From an uncultured Eubacteriales bacterium (GTDB lineage Bacteria; Bacillota; Clostridia; Oscillospirales; Oscillospiraceae): a stretch of DNA of 64,000 bases. A program made the translations under genes and the position numbers. The first letter of the stretch is position 1. Every line of letters starts with the position of its first letter. The stretch is from NCBI GenBank assembly GCA_900545495.1, contig UQZJ01000010.1, positions 24,406-88,405 on the forward strand. The letters run 5' to 3'. The notes below the pieces were generated by a model that was given only the letters and a program-made list of their open reading frames with translations, searched no databases and was not told where the DNA came from. Below are positions 22,582 to 31,206 of the stretch, one piece after another.

Positions 22582-23964
22582 ATGAACAAAAAACTCGGAC
22601 AAGAAGCGATTTACGACGCCCGCGAATTGGGCGTCCCCCGGATGATGCTGCTGGGCCTGCAGCACCTGTTCGCCATGTTCGGCGCTACGGTACTGGTACC
22701 CATTCTGGTCAGCGGCTACGGCCTGCCCCTGTCCATCCAGACCACACTGCTGTTTGCCGGTATCGGCACGCTGCTGTTCCACGTCTGCACCAAGCTTAAG
22801 GTACCCGCCTTCCTGGGCTCCTCCTTCGCCTTTCTGGGTGGCTTCCAGGCGGTAGCCAATCTGGACAGCGGCAAGTTCGCCGCCATGACCGGCGAGGAGA
22901 AGCTGCCCTACGCGCTGGGCGGCGTGGTGGTCGCGGGCCTGCTGTATCTGGTGCTGGCACTGCTGTTCAAGCTGGTGGGCGCCAAGAAGGTCATGCGGTT
23001 CTTCCCCCCCATCGTCACCGGCCCCATCATCATCCTCATCGGTCTGAACCTCTCCGGCACCGCCGTGACCAACGCCTCCACCTGCTGGTGGCTGGCTCTG
23101 TGCGCCATCGCCATCATCATCGTCGCCAACATCTGGGGTAAGGGCATGATCAAGATCATTCCCATCCTGCTGGGCGTGGTGGGCGCGTACATCGTGGCAC
23201 TCATCGCCACCGCCTGCGGCGCGAAGCTGCCGGGTGCCGACGGCGTCATGCAGCCCCTGATCAACTTCGCCTCCGTCAAGAGTGCCGACCTCGTGGGCCT
23301 GCAGAAGTTCGTTATCGCCAAGTTTGACATCACCTCCGTTCTGGTCATGGCCCCCATCGCCATCGCCGCCATGATGGAGCACATCGGCGACATCTCCGCC
23401 ATCTCCTCCACCACCGGCAAGAACTTCATCGAGGATCCCGGCCTGCACCGCACCCTGCTGGGCGACGGTCTTGCCACCGCCTTCGCCGGTATGTTCGGCG
23501 GCCCTGCCAACACCACCTACGGCGAGAACACCGGCGTGCTGGCACTGAGCCGCGTGTACGATCCCCGGGTCATCCGTCTGGCGGCGCTGTACGCCATCAT
23601 CCTCAGCTTCTCCCCCAAGTTTGACGCGCTGGTCAACTCCATCCCCACCGCTATCGTGGGCGGCGTCAGCTTTGTGCTGTACGGTATGATCTCCGCCGTG
23701 GGCGTGCGCAACGTGGTGGAGAACAAGGTGGATCTCACCAAATCCCGCAACCTCATCATCGCCGCCGTCATCTTCGTGTGCGGTCTGGGCTTCGCCTCCA
23801 CCGGCGGCATCACCTTCACCGTAGGCAGCGCCGACATCACCCTGACCGGTCTGGCCATCGCCGCACTGGCGGGCGTGATCCTCAACGCCATCCTGCCCGG
23901 CAACGACTACGAGTTCGGCAAGAGTGTCGAGGGCGACGCCAGCGCCGATCTGGGCAGCTATTAA
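22582..23964 (+). CDS. uraA: Uracil permease, NCS2 family
   Basis: A 460-residue proton-coupled uracil importer. Family marks: LGLQHLFAMFGATVLVPIL near the N-terminus, VPAFLGSSFAFLGGF, IVTGPIIILIGLNL, the carboxylate motif MAPIAIAAMMEHIGDI (Glu and His of the substrate site), GGPANTTYGENTGVLALSRVYDP and a last NALLPGNDYEFG-like tail. ATG 22582 is used with GAGG at 22569; an upstream in-frame ATG at 22558 has no site. It is expressed from a leader with a peptide and an attenuator, suggesting control by pyrimidine level. A 23-bp near-palindromic terminator follows. Confidence 0.95.
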   Translation: MNKKLGQEAIYDARELGVPRMMLLGLQHLFAMFGATVLVPILVSGYGLPLSIQTTLLFAGIGTLLFHVCTKLKVPAFLGSSFAFLGGFQAVANLDSGKFAAMTGEEKLPYALGGVVVAGLLYLVLALLFKLVGAKKVMRFFPPIVTGPIIILIGLNLSGTAVTNASTCWWLALCAIAIIIVANIWGKGMIKIIPILLGVVGAYIVALIATACGAKLPGADGVMQPLINFASVKSADLVGLQKFVIAKFDITSVLVMAPIAIAAMMEHIGDISAISSTTGKNFIEDPGLHRTLLGDGLATAFAGMFGGPANTTYGENTGVLALSRVYDPRVIRLAALYAIILSFSPKFDALVNSIPTAIVGGVSFVLYGMISAVGVRNVVENKVDLTKSRNLIIAAVIFVCGLGFASTGGITFTVGSADITLTGLAIAALAGVILNAILPGNDYEFGKSVEGDASADLGSY

Positions 23965-23976
23965 GAGACAGCGCAA

Positions 23977-24023
23977 ACGATAAAAAAGGAACAGGCTCTC
24001 AGAGCCTGTTCCTTTTTTATCGT
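23977..24023. terminator. Bidirectional terminator between uraA and malQ
   Basis: ACGATAAAAAAGGAACAGGC then TCT pairs exactly with the mirror half after a single-base loop region, giving A- and T-runs on both sides. It ends just before the malQ stop. Confidence 0.92.
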
Positions 24024-24027
24024 GTTT

Positions 24028-25566
24028 TTACGCCTCTTGCGCGGTCTCCGGCTGCTCGGACGGCTCCTTCGTCTGCTCCTCCGGACGGTCTGCGCGGCCG
24101 TACAGCACGGTCATGCGGCGGATCTTCTCCGCCAACTCCGGCGTCAGCTCGCCGGGCAGCAGACGCCACTGCCAGTTGCCGCTCTGGGTGCCGGGGATGT
24201 TCATGCGGTGTCCTGCACCAAGCCCCAGATAGTCCTGCATCTGCGCCACAAACAGCTCCGCCACGCTGCTCATGCCGCCGCGGATGACGCCCCAGTGGAA
24301 GCCCTCCGCCTCCGTCAGCGCCAGATATTCCTGGGCGTAGGCGATATCCTCCGGCTTGGCCTCCTGCCGCCAGAGGGCCAGCGGGCTGTTGTCGTGGGTG
24401 CCGGTATAGCAGATGCAGTGGTCGGTGTAGGTGTGGGGCAGGTAGTTGCTGCTGTCCCGGGAGTCAAAGGCAAACTCCAGCACCTTCATGCCGGGCCAGC
24501 CGGAATCGTGCAGCAGCTTCTGCACACCGGGGGTGGGGTAGCCCAAGTCCTCGGCAATAAACTCCAGCTGGGGGAACCAGCCCTTGAGCCGATCCACCAG
24601 ATCCATGCCGGGGCCGGGGACCCAATGGCCGTTTTTGGCCGTCGTCTCGCCGTAGGGTACCGCCCAGTAGCTGTCAAGACCGCGGAAGTGGTCGATGCGG
24701 ATGACGTCGTACAGCCTGCCGGTGCCGTCGATGCGGCGGATCCACCAGCCGAAGCCGTCCTCGCGCATCCGGTCCCAGTTGTACAGGGGGTTGCCCCAGA
24801 GCTGACCGTCGGCGCTGAAATAGTCGGGCGGCACACCGGATACGGCCTTGGGAACAAGCGTTTCATCCAGCTGGAAGAACTCCGGCTCTGCCCACACGTC
24901 GGCGGAATCCATGGCCACATAGATGGGCAGGTCGCCGATGATGCGGATGCCCTGCGCGTGGACATAGTCGCGCAGCCGCTCCCACTGGCGGAAGAACAGG
25001 TATTGCAGATAGGTGAAGAAATCCACATCCTCCCGCAGCAGGGTGCGGTATTTCTCCAGCGCCTCTGGTTGCCGCAGGCGGATATCGTCGGGCCATTCCG
25101 TCCACGCCTTCATACCGAAATGACGCTTGCACGCCATGAACAGGGCATAGTCCGGGAGCCAGCGCTCATTTGCCTCCACGAAGGCGGCCACGGCCTCACC
25201 ATCCCGCTGCCAGCCGCGCTTAAAGGCCTTGCGCAGCAGGTCGAAGCGCTTTTCATAGATGCGGCCGTAGTCCACATGGCGGGGGTCACCGCCCCACTTG
25301 CACCGGCTGCACTCGGACTTGGTCAGCAGACCGTCGGCGATGAGCAGCTCGGGGTCAATGTAGTAGGGGTTACCGGCGTAGGTGGAGAAGCTCTGATAGG
25401 GCGAATCTCCGTAGCTGGTAGGGCCAAGCGGCAGCATCTGCCAGTAGCGCTGACCCGCCGCGTGGAGGAAATCCGCAAAATCGTATGCCGCCTGCCCCAG
25501 CGTGCCAATCCCGTAGGGGGAGGGCAGGGAGGAGACGGCCATCAGAATACCGCTGGAACGTTTCAT
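24028..25566 (-). CDS. malQ: 4-alpha-glucanotransferase (amylomaltase, GH77)
   Basis: A 512-residue cytoplasmic enzyme that transfers glucan chains between maltodextrins. It begins RSSGILMAVSSLPSPYGIG, has WQMLPLGPTSYGDSPYQSFS, the nucleophile region VIRIDHFRGL, the acid/base IAEDLG and the THDN transition-state motif, all in GH77 order. The last 25 residues are a Glu/Pro/Gln-rich tail (RPEEQTKEPSEQPETAQEA) not typical of the family. It closes the operon lacI - binding protein - permeases - malQ, which fits maltodextrin use. A GC-rich hairpin at 25606 separates it from the permease. Confidence 0.95.
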   Translation of the reverse strand: MKRSSGILMAVSSLPSPYGIGTLGQAAYDFADFLHAAGQRYWQMLPLGPTSYGDSPYQSFSTYAGNPYYIDPELLIADGLLTKSECSRCKWGGDPRHVDYGRIYEKRFDLLRKAFKRGWQRDGEAVAAFVEANERWLPDYALFMACKRHFGMKAWTEWPDDIRLRQPEALEKYRTLLREDVDFFTYLQYLFFRQWERLRDYVHAQGIRIIGDLPIYVAMDSADVWAEPEFFQLDETLVPKAVSGVPPDYFSADGQLWGNPLYNWDRMREDGFGWWIRRIDGTGRLYDVIRIDHFRGLDSYWAVPYGETTAKNGHWVPGPGMDLVDRLKGWFPQLEFIAEDLGYPTPGVQKLLHDSGWPGMKVLEFAFDSRDSSNYLPHTYTDHCICYTGTHDNSPLALWRQEAKPEDIAYAQEYLALTEAEGFHWGVIRGGMSSVAELFVAQMQDYLGLGAGHRMNIPGTQSGNWQWRLLPGELTPELAEKIRRMTVLYGRADRPEEQTKEPSEQPETAQEA

Positions 25567-25605
25567 GGCAACAAGTCACTTTCTATCAAGAATTGAAAAA
25601 TGGAA

Positions 25606-25630
25606 CGGGGCGGGCGAAATGCCCGCCCCG
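25606..25630 (-). repeat. GC-rich intergenic hairpin (permease-malQ)
   Basis: CGGGGCGGGC and GCCCGCCCCG pair around GAAAT, with no clear T-run. A related hairpin at 27522-27555 lies between binding protein and permeases. Such elements often protect upstream mRNA and grade expression within sugar operons. Confidence 0.7.
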
Positions 25631-25650
25631 CTGTATAGACCGATGTGCAG

Positions 25651-26508
25651 TTAGCCCTTGACGGCGCCGGCAGCCACACCCTTGATGATGTGCTTCTGGC
25701 AGCACAGGTAAAAGACGATGACCGGCAGGATGCTCAGCAGGATCAGCGCCATGGTGGCGCCCATGTCCACCTGTCCGTAGCTGCCCTTCAGGTGTTGGAT
25801 GACGATGGGGATGGTCATATATTTGGTACGATCCAGCACCAGATACGGCAGCAGGAAGTCGTTCCATACCCACATGATCTCCAGCACACCCACGGAGATG
25901 AAGGTGGGCTTCATCATGGGCAGCACCACCAGGAAGAAGGTGCGCAGCGGGCCGCAGCCGTCGATCGCAGCGGCTTCTTCGATCTCCAGCGGAATGGACT
26001 TCACGAAGCCGGAGAACATAAACACCGCCAGCCCCGCGCCGAAGCCCAGATACACCACCGGGATGGTCCACGGCGTGTCCAGATGCAGCTTGTTGGCGGT
26101 ACGGGACAGGGTAAACATCACCATCTGGAACGGCACCACCATGGAGAACACGCACAGGTAGTAGATGATCTTACTGACCAGACTGCCCACGCGGGAGACG
26201 TACCACGCTGCCATGGACGTACACAGCAGGATCAGCGCAGAGGACGCGAGGGTGATAAACAGGCTGTACAGCACCGCCTTGATAAACGGATAGTTGCCGA
26301 AGGTCATGCCCTTGATGTAGTTTTGCAGCCCCACGAAGGAGGTCTCATTGGGGAGGGCGAAGGTCTCCGTGTTCACGGCGGCGTTGCTCTTGAAGGAGTT
26401 CATCAGCACAATGAGGATGGGCAGCACATAGACGATGCAGATCACGGCAAAGGCCACGGTCAGCGCCATCTTGCTGCGCTCATGCTTTTTCGCCAGATTT
26501 GTCTGCAT
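25651..26508 (-). CDS. Carbohydrate ABC transporter permease (MalG type)
   Basis: A 285-residue membrane subunit with about six segments. The cytoplasmic EAA loop reads EIEEAAAIDGCGPLRTFFLVVLP, the contact site for the ATPase; the C-terminus ends in the usual short KGVAAGAVKG tail of MalG-like proteins. Its ATG overlaps the stop of the MalF-type gene by one base (TAATG). Together with its partner it should import a maltose/maltodextrin-type sugar, judged by malQ in the operon. The ATPase is supplied by the gene at 32441. Confidence 0.92.
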   Translation of the reverse strand: MQTNLAKKHERSKMALTVAFAVICIVYVLPILIVLMNSFKSNAAVNTETFALPNETSFVGLQNYIKGMTFGNYPFIKAVLYSLFITLASSALILLCTSMAAWYVSRVGSLVSKIIYYLCVFSMVVPFQMVMFTLSRTANKLHLDTPWTIPVVYLGFGAGLAVFMFSGFVKSIPLEIEEAAAIDGCGPLRTFFLVVLPMMKPTFISVGVLEIMWVWNDFLLPYLVLDRTKYMTIPIVIQHLKGSYGQVDMGATMALILLSILPVIVFYLCCQKHIIKGVAAGAVKG

Positions 26509-27431
26509 TACTGCTGCACCTCCTTTTTACGGGTGGACTGAAGCTGGATCAGACCGATCACAGCCACAAGGATGAAGAACACCACTGCCTTGGCCTGTCC
26601 TACGCCGCGGTTGTTGCCGCCGCCGGAGTAGAAGGCGCTGTAGATGTTCAGCGCCAGCATCTCCGTGGTCTTGATGACGCTGCCGTCCGGCTGCTGGAGG
26701 AAGGGACGGCCGCCTGTCAGGGCCAGGTTCTGGTCGAACAGCTTGAAGCCGTTGGTCAGGGTCAGAAAGATGCAGATGGTGAAGGAACTCATCATGTTGG
26801 GGATGGTGACCTTCCACAGCATCTGCCAGCTGTTGGCACCGTCGATACGGGCGGCCTCCAGCATATCCTCCGGAATGGATTGCAGACCGGCGATATAGAT
26901 GATCATCATATAGCCCACCTGCTGCCAGCACATCAGGATGATAAGACCCCAGAAGCCGTACTTGCTCTCCAGCACCACGGAGGTTTCGTACTTCACCAGA
27001 ATGCCGTCAAAGATCATGGACCAGATGTAGCCCAGCACGATGCCGCCGATGAGGTTGGGCATGAAGAACACCGTGCGGAACAGGTTGGAGCCCTTGATGC
27101 CCTTGGTCAGGAAATAGGCCACCGCAAAGGCCAGCACATTGATGAACAGTACCGACACGAAGGCGAACAGCGCCGTGTACCAGAAGGCGTGGACAAAGGT
27201 ACTGTCGGAGAAGGCCTTCACATAGTTGCTAAAGCCCACCCACGTCCACTGGCTGGTCAGCTTGAACTTACAGAAGGACAAAAACGCGCCTTTCAGAAAC
27301 GGATACAAAAAACCGATGCAAAAGGCGGCGAAGGTGGGCAGCAGGAACAGCCACACCATCCGTTGAATGGGCCGGCGGATCAGACGGCTGCTGAGGGCGG
27401 CCGCATCCCGCTTTCTGTGTAATCGCTTCAT
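26508..27431 (-). CDS. Carbohydrate ABC transporter permease (MalF type)
   Basis: A 307-residue inner-membrane permease with about six segments after a basic N-terminus. The EAA loop reads DMLEAARIDGANSWQMLWKVTIP, preceded by IYIAGLQSIPE, typical of UgpA/MalF/MsmF proteins. It forms the heterodimeric pore with the next gene, with which it is translationally coupled. A 160-nt gap carrying a GC-rich hairpin separates it from the binding protein gene, which usually reduces permease synthesis relative to binding protein. Confidence 0.92.
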   Translation of the reverse strand: MKRLHRKRDAAALSSRLIRRPIQRMVWLFLLPTFAAFCIGFLYPFLKGAFLSFCKFKLTSQWTWVGFSNYVKAFSDSTFVHAFWYTALFAFVSVLFINVLAFAVAYFLTKGIKGSNLFRTVFFMPNLIGGIVLGYIWSMIFDGILVKYETSVVLESKYGFWGLIILMCWQQVGYMMIIYIAGLQSIPEDMLEAARIDGANSWQMLWKVTIPNMMSSFTICIFLTLTNGFKLFDQNLALTGGRPFLQQPDGSVIKTTEMLALNIYSAFYSGGGNNRGVGQAKAVVFFILVAVIGLIQLQSTRKKEVQQ

Positions 27432-27521
27432 TCTCTCACTCCTGTTCCGCTTTTATTGTTATGGCGAAAGCTCTTGCCCGAAGGGGTTCGGCCAACAGCT
27501 CACGCCACCACAGAGAGTGTA

Positions 27522-27555
27522 CAGGCGGGGCGGGCGTGATCGCCCGCCCCACCTG
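27522..27555 (-). repeat. GC-rich intergenic hairpin (binding protein-permease)
   Basis: CAGGCGGGGCGGGCG and CGCCCGCCCCACCTG pair around TGAT with one mismatch. It resembles the hairpin at 25606 in sequence and probably lowers downstream expression or stabilises the binding protein mRNA. Confidence 0.75.
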
Positions 27556-27591
27556 TTTCCTATGCTTTTTCGTCAGTCAGATACGCAGGAC

Positions 27592-28908
27592 TTAGTGCTC
27601 GTTGGCGTACTGGGTGGCCCAGCCTTCCACGAAAGCAGTCTTGACGTTGTCCCAGCTGCCGCTGCCGGTGGCGTACTGGCTCAGAGCGTCCACCACGGCG
27701 GCACGCCAATCGTCAACAGCGGGAGTCCAGTTGAACGCCCAAGTGACGGTGTAGTTGCCGTTGGCAACATACTCGTTGGCCTGTGCGAAGAACACGTTCT
27801 CGGGGGTCTTGGCGTTCTTGAAGGGGCAGGGACCAAACTGCTCAGCCAGCATGGTGGTGCCGACGTCAGAGGTGACGACCCAGTTCATGAAGTCCAGAGT
27901 AGCCTTGATGTCCGCCTCGGAGGCGTTCTTGTTCACAGCCCAGCAGTTCTCAGTGCCGCAGCACAGACCGGCCTTCTCCTCGCCGTCCACACCGCAGTAG
28001 ATGGGGATCATGGCCAGATCGTCGGCGTTCATGCCGAACTTCTCAGCGGAGGTCAGGTTGCTGAACTCCCAAGTGCCGTTCTGATAGAACACAGCCTTGC
28101 CCTCGCCGAACTCAGCCTCAGCCTGGTCGCCGGTGGCGGACAGCAGGGCAGCGCCGGTGGTGGCGGAGTCAGTGATGTACAGATCCCAGATAGCCTTGTA
28201 GTTATCCAGATAGGTGCCCTTGATGGTGGCGGGCTGCGCGGTCACATTGTCATCGCGGAACTCGTAGAACAGGGGCATATTGGCCAGATGGCCGGAGAAG
28301 CGCCAAGAGGAGGAGCCGTCCAGACCGGCGGAGGTAAAGGCATCGAAGCCCAGCTCAGCGGCGCGGGCGTGGATGTCATCGGCAACGGTCTTCAGGGACT
28401 CAAAGTTGGTGATCTCGTCCAGAGAGTGACCGGCCTTCTCCAGCAGGGCCTTGTTGACGATGATGCCAAAGGCCTCGTAGCAGTAACCGATGGAAACGGT
28501 CTCGCCGTCGGCGTTCTTCAGATCAAAGTCATGGGTGGTCATCTGGTTGTACACGTCGGTGCCTTCCAGATTGTAGCAGAACTCACCGTAGCTGTTGACA
28601 GCGCCCAAATTGCCCACCTGGAACATGGTGGGAGCGGTGTCCTTATCCATCTCGGCGGTCAGGGTGGTGTCGTACTGGCCGGAGGCGGCGGTGACGACCT
28701 TGACGGGTACACCGGTCTCAGCGGTGTAGGCGGCGGCCACAGTCTGCCAAGCGGCGTCGGACTCGGGCTTGAAGTTCAGGTAGTACACGCTGCCGGTGGC
28801 AGTGTCGCCGCCCTCGTTGGGGTCGGCATCGGGCTGCTTCTGCTCGCCGCAGGCTACCAGGGACAGAGCCATCACGAGAGCCAGAAGCATTGCAAGAAAC
28901 TTCTTCAT
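27592..28908 (-). CDS. Sugar ABC transporter substrate-binding lipoprotein
   Basis: A 438-residue extracellular lipoprotein. A lipoprotein signal peptide ends at LSLVAC with Cys20 as the lipidation site, followed by an acidic linker. The mature protein has family-1 solute-binding features such as VPVKVVTAASGQYDTTLTAEM and GKAVFYQNGTWEFSNL, and ends in the aromatic-rich AFNWTPAVDDWRAAVV helix. It delivers sugar to the MalF/MalG-type permease. It sits 59 nt after lacI and shares its transcript. The exact ligand is unproven; malQ suggests a maltodextrin. Confidence 0.92.
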   Translation of the reverse strand: MKKFLAMLLALVMALSLVACGEQKQPDADPNEGGDTATGSVYYLNFKPESDAAWQTVAAAYTAETGVPVKVVTAASGQYDTTLTAEMDKDTAPTMFQVGNLGAVNSYGEFCYNLEGTDVYNQMTTHDFDLKNADGETVSIGYCYEAFGIIVNKALLEKAGHSLDEITNFESLKTVADDIHARAAELGFDAFTSAGLDGSSSWRFSGHLANMPLFYEFRDDNVTAQPATIKGTYLDNYKAIWDLYITDSATTGAALLSATGDQAEAEFGEGKAVFYQNGTWEFSNLTSAEKFGMNADDLAMIPIYCGVDGEEKAGLCCGTENCWAVNKNASEADIKATLDFMNWVVTSDVGTTMLAEQFGPCPFKNAKTPENVFFAQANEYVANGNYTVTWAFNWTPAVDDWRAAVVDALSQYATGSGSWDNVKTAFVEGWATQYANEH

Positions 28909-28967
28909 TTGAGATTACTCCTTCAAAATAATTTATTCTCACGCCGTTTCCGGCGTAAAAACCTGAT

Positions 28968-29978
28968 TCAGAGACTTTGCACGGAGCCGCCCTCTCGCAG
29001 CTGGGTGGGCAGCACCTCGCAGCAGTGGACGCCGTGGCCCCGGAGCATACCCAGCAGGATCTGGGCGCTGCGCCGTCCCATCTCTTCCATGGGCTGGCAC
29101 AGGGTAGTCAGCGGCGGCTCGATGTAGGCGGACAGCTCCAGTCCGTCGATGGCGATAACGGAGCAGTCCTCCGGGATGCGGCGTCCGGCATCCCGCAGCG
29201 CCCGCATGGCGCCGATGGCCATGGAGTCGGCAATGGCGAACAGCGCCGTAAACTCCGTGCCCTGCCGCAGCTTTTCGCGGACAGCCTCGTAGGCGTCCCG
29301 GATGTCGAAGCTGCCGGCGCACATGACCAGCTCCTCGTCCACCGGGATACCGTGGCTCTCCAGTGCCTTGCGGTAGCCCTGATAGCGAAGCTGGCTGATG
29401 GACTGGTCATCCTCCCGGCAGATCAGCGCCGCAATGCGGCGGTGCCCGTGTTCATACAGGTGATCCACCGCCTGTCGCGCCGTCTCCTCATCGGCGATGG
29501 ATACGGCGGAATACTCGCCCACGCGGAGGGTGCCGTACTGGTTGGAGTAGGAGCAGAACACGAAGGGTACGTTCAGCATGGCCAGATCCTCCGGCGTGTA
29601 GTCGAAACGTCCGCCCAGAAAGATAATGCCCTGCAAACGCTTTTCCCGCTCCATGACGGCGGCACGCTGTACCTCGTCGCCGCAGGAGGGGATCTGCTGC
29701 ATCACCAGAGAAAAGCCGGCGTCGGTGACGGTCTTTTCAATGGCGTGGATAATGCCCGTGTAGAAAGGGTTGGACACGCCGCGCACCACAAGGCCGATGG
29801 CCTCGGACTTGGTGCGCACCAGAACACGGGCGCTGTCGTTGGGGATATAGTTGCAGGCGTCAATGACCGCCTGCACCTTGCGGCGCACATCATCGCTGAC
29901 GTCAGGCTTGCCGTTGAGCACACGGGATACAGTGCTGACGCTGACGCTGCACTGCTTTGCGATGTCCTTGATCGTCAT
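28968..29978 (-). CDS. LacI family transcriptional regulator
   Basis: A 336-residue repressor. Residues 1-50 are the LacI HTH and hinge (TIKDIAKQCSVSVSTVSRVLNG, then KVQAVIDACNYIPN); the rest is the periplasmic-binding-like sugar domain (IGLVVRGVSNPFYTGII, ALFAIADSMAIGAMRAL, SVIAIDGLELSAYIEPPLTT). It is the first gene of the sugar operon and probably represses it and itself through the tandem operator at 30024-30049, and msmK through 33809-33822. The inducer is likely the imported sugar or a breakdown product. Confidence 0.94.
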   Translation of the reverse strand: MTIKDIAKQCSVSVSTVSRVLNGKPDVSDDVRRKVQAVIDACNYIPNDSARVLVRTKSEAIGLVVRGVSNPFYTGIIHAIEKTVTDAGFSLVMQQIPSCGDEVQRAAVMEREKRLQGIIFLGGRFDYTPEDLAMLNVPFVFCSYSNQYGTLRVGEYSAVSIADEETARQAVDHLYEHGHRRIAALICREDDQSISQLRYQGYRKALESHGIPVDEELVMCAGSFDIRDAYEAVREKLRQGTEFTALFAIADSMAIGAMRALRDAGRRIPEDCSVIAIDGLELSAYIEPPLTTLCQPMEEMGRRSAQILLGMLRGHGVHCCEVLPTQLREGGSVQSL

Positions 29979-30023
29979 GCCGATGGTCCTTCCTGTCGTG
30001 TTCTGCGGAGGCGCGGCATCTCT

Positions 30024-30049
30024 CGGAAACCTTACCGGAAACGTTACCG
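30024..30049. promoter_or_regulatory. Tandem LacI-type operator before lacI
   Basis: CGGAAACCTTACCG (30024-30037) and CGGAAACGTTACCG (30036-30049) are two near-palindromes sharing two bases. They lie about 10-35 nt downstream of the predicted transcription start of lacI, a roadblock position. Confidence 0.75.
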
Positions 30050-30064
30050 AGCTCCACGATGCCT

Positions 30065-30093
30065 ATCCTACCAACTTTCCATAAAAATGTCAA
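30065..30093 (-). promoter_or_regulatory. Promoter of the sugar operon (lacI first)
   Basis: Minus strand TTGACA (30093-30088) and TAGGAT (30070-30065), 17 bp apart, start near 30058. Confidence 0.82.
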
Positions 30094-30197
30094 TGGATTT
30101 TACTATTTTTTGCCGAAACGCACATAACGAACAGGCGTTTTCTTGTGAAAATCACAAGGGACGCGCCCACCGGCGCCCCCCTTGCGGCATATATTCC

Positions 30198-30644
30198 TTA
30201 TTTTGCGATATCCATTTCCCGGAGAAGCTGCTCCAACCGGCTCTCGCCCACCACGCAGACGCCGTGCTCCCGCAGCAGCGCCGCCGCCGTACCCCAGCCG
30301 TCGGTAAGGGTGCCGGTGAAGCTGCCGTCGTAGATCTGCCCGCTGCCGCAGGAGGGACTGCGCTCCTTCAGCACGGCGGTGGTGCAGCCGTACAGCGCCG
30401 CCAGACGCAGCGCCTCCTCTGCGCCCCGGCGGTACTGGGTCGTCACGTCCGTCCCATCGGCGCTGACCACCCGGTCATTTTGCTGCTCCGAGGGGGCGCG
30501 GGGCGTGGGAAGTCCGCCCAGCTGCTCCGGACATACGGGGATGACGAGGCCGCGCCGCGCCAGCTCCTGCGCCAGCGGATGGGGCTTGCTTTTCCCGTCG
30601 TAGCGGCAGGCGCAGCCCAGCAGACACGCGCTGATGAGGATCAT
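30198..30644 (-). CDS. DUF523 family protein
   Basis: A 148-residue cytoplasmic protein of unknown function. Family marks are SACLLGCACRYDGKSKP at the start, VCPEQLGGLPTPR, and the cysteine motif LKERSPSCGSGQIYDGSF. The conserved cysteines suggest a metal or redox centre, not proven. Its ATG overlaps the stop of the Nudix gene by four bases (ATGA), so the two are co-translated. Confidence 0.9.
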   Translation of the reverse strand: MILISACLLGCACRYDGKSKPHPLAQELARRGLVIPVCPEQLGGLPTPRAPSEQQNDRVVSADGTDVTTQYRRGAEEALRLAALYGCTTAVLKERSPSCGSGQIYDGSFTGTLTDGWGTAAALLREHGVCVVGESRLEQLLREMDIAK

Positions 30645-31117
30645 ACGGCCAGCTCCTTTCTGTCCAGCGCGGCATAGACCAGCGTCTCGCCCCGGTATTG
30701 CAGTTTCAGGGAGAAGAACGGCGTGTCCGGCTGCCGGATGAGGTCAAGGAAGATCTTATCCCCCACCCACTGGGGCAGGGCGGCCAGCGCGTCCTTGTGC
30801 AGCCACTCCAGTACACCCTCGCTGCACTCGTGGATGCTTCCCGTCCAGCCGGTGGCGGTGAACAGGTGCATATATTCGCCCTCCCACTCGTCGGATACGA
30901 AGGTGATGACGGCCCGATAGCGGTAGTCCGTCAAGGTCAGACCCGTCTCCTCCAGCGTCTCCCGGCAGACGCACTCCTCCGGGCTTTCGCCCTCCTCGCA
31001 CTTGCCGCCCACGCCGATCCACTTGTCGTGGTTCAGGTCGTTCTCCTTCTTGATGCGGTGGAGCATCAGGTACTCGCCGCGGGGATTTTCAATATAGCAA
31101 AGGGTGGTGTTCTTCAT
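30641..31117 (-). CDS. Nudix hydrolase (MutT-like)
   Basis: A 158-residue pyrophosphohydrolase. The Nudix box is complete: Gly-x5-Glu-x7-Arg-Glu-x2-Glu-Glu-x-Gly, seen as GGKCEEGESPEECVCRETLE followed by ETGL. The N-terminus TTLCYIENPRGEYLMLHRIK and the WIGVGGK lead-in resemble 8-oxo-dGTP diphosphatases; nucleotide specificity is inferred only. ATG 31117 follows AAAGGACAGAG. Promoter at 31156-31184. Operon with DUF523. Confidence 0.92.
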   Translation of the reverse strand: MKNTTLCYIENPRGEYLMLHRIKKENDLNHDKWIGVGGKCEEGESPEECVCRETLEETGLTLTDYRYRAVITFVSDEWEGEYMHLFTATGWTGSIHECSEGVLEWLHKDALAALPQWVGDKIFLDLIRQPDTPFFSLKLQYRGETLVYAALDRKELAV

Positions 31118-31136
31118 GGCCGCTCTGTCCTTTCGA

Positions 31137-31165
31137 TTTACAAGCTTTGACACATAGTATATAAT
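31137..31165 (+). promoter_or_regulatory. Promoter of DUF1653-YgjP operon
   Basis: TTTACA at 31137-31142 and TATAAT at 31160-31165, 17 bp apart. The -10 overlaps that of the divergent Nudix promoter, so the two should compete. Confidence 0.75.
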
Positions 31166-31184
31166 GTGGACAGAGACAATGCAA
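31156..31184 (-). promoter_or_regulatory. Promoter of the Nudix-DUF523 operon
   Basis: Minus strand TTGCAT (31184-31179) and TATACT (31161-31156), 17 bp apart. Confidence 0.75.
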
Positions 31185-31206
31185 GCCATACTGGGGAGGA
31201 AAACAT

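Noticed and set aside
22465..23976. 503-codon minus-strand frame opposite uraA
   Set aside because: Gly/His/Asp-rich antisense of a GC-rich transporter gene; no start signal and no domain.
28920..28967. LacI operator between lacI and the binding protein
   Set aside because: ACGCCGTTTCCGGCGT is a hairpin palindrome but does not fit the CGGNAACGTTNCCG pattern of the other sites.
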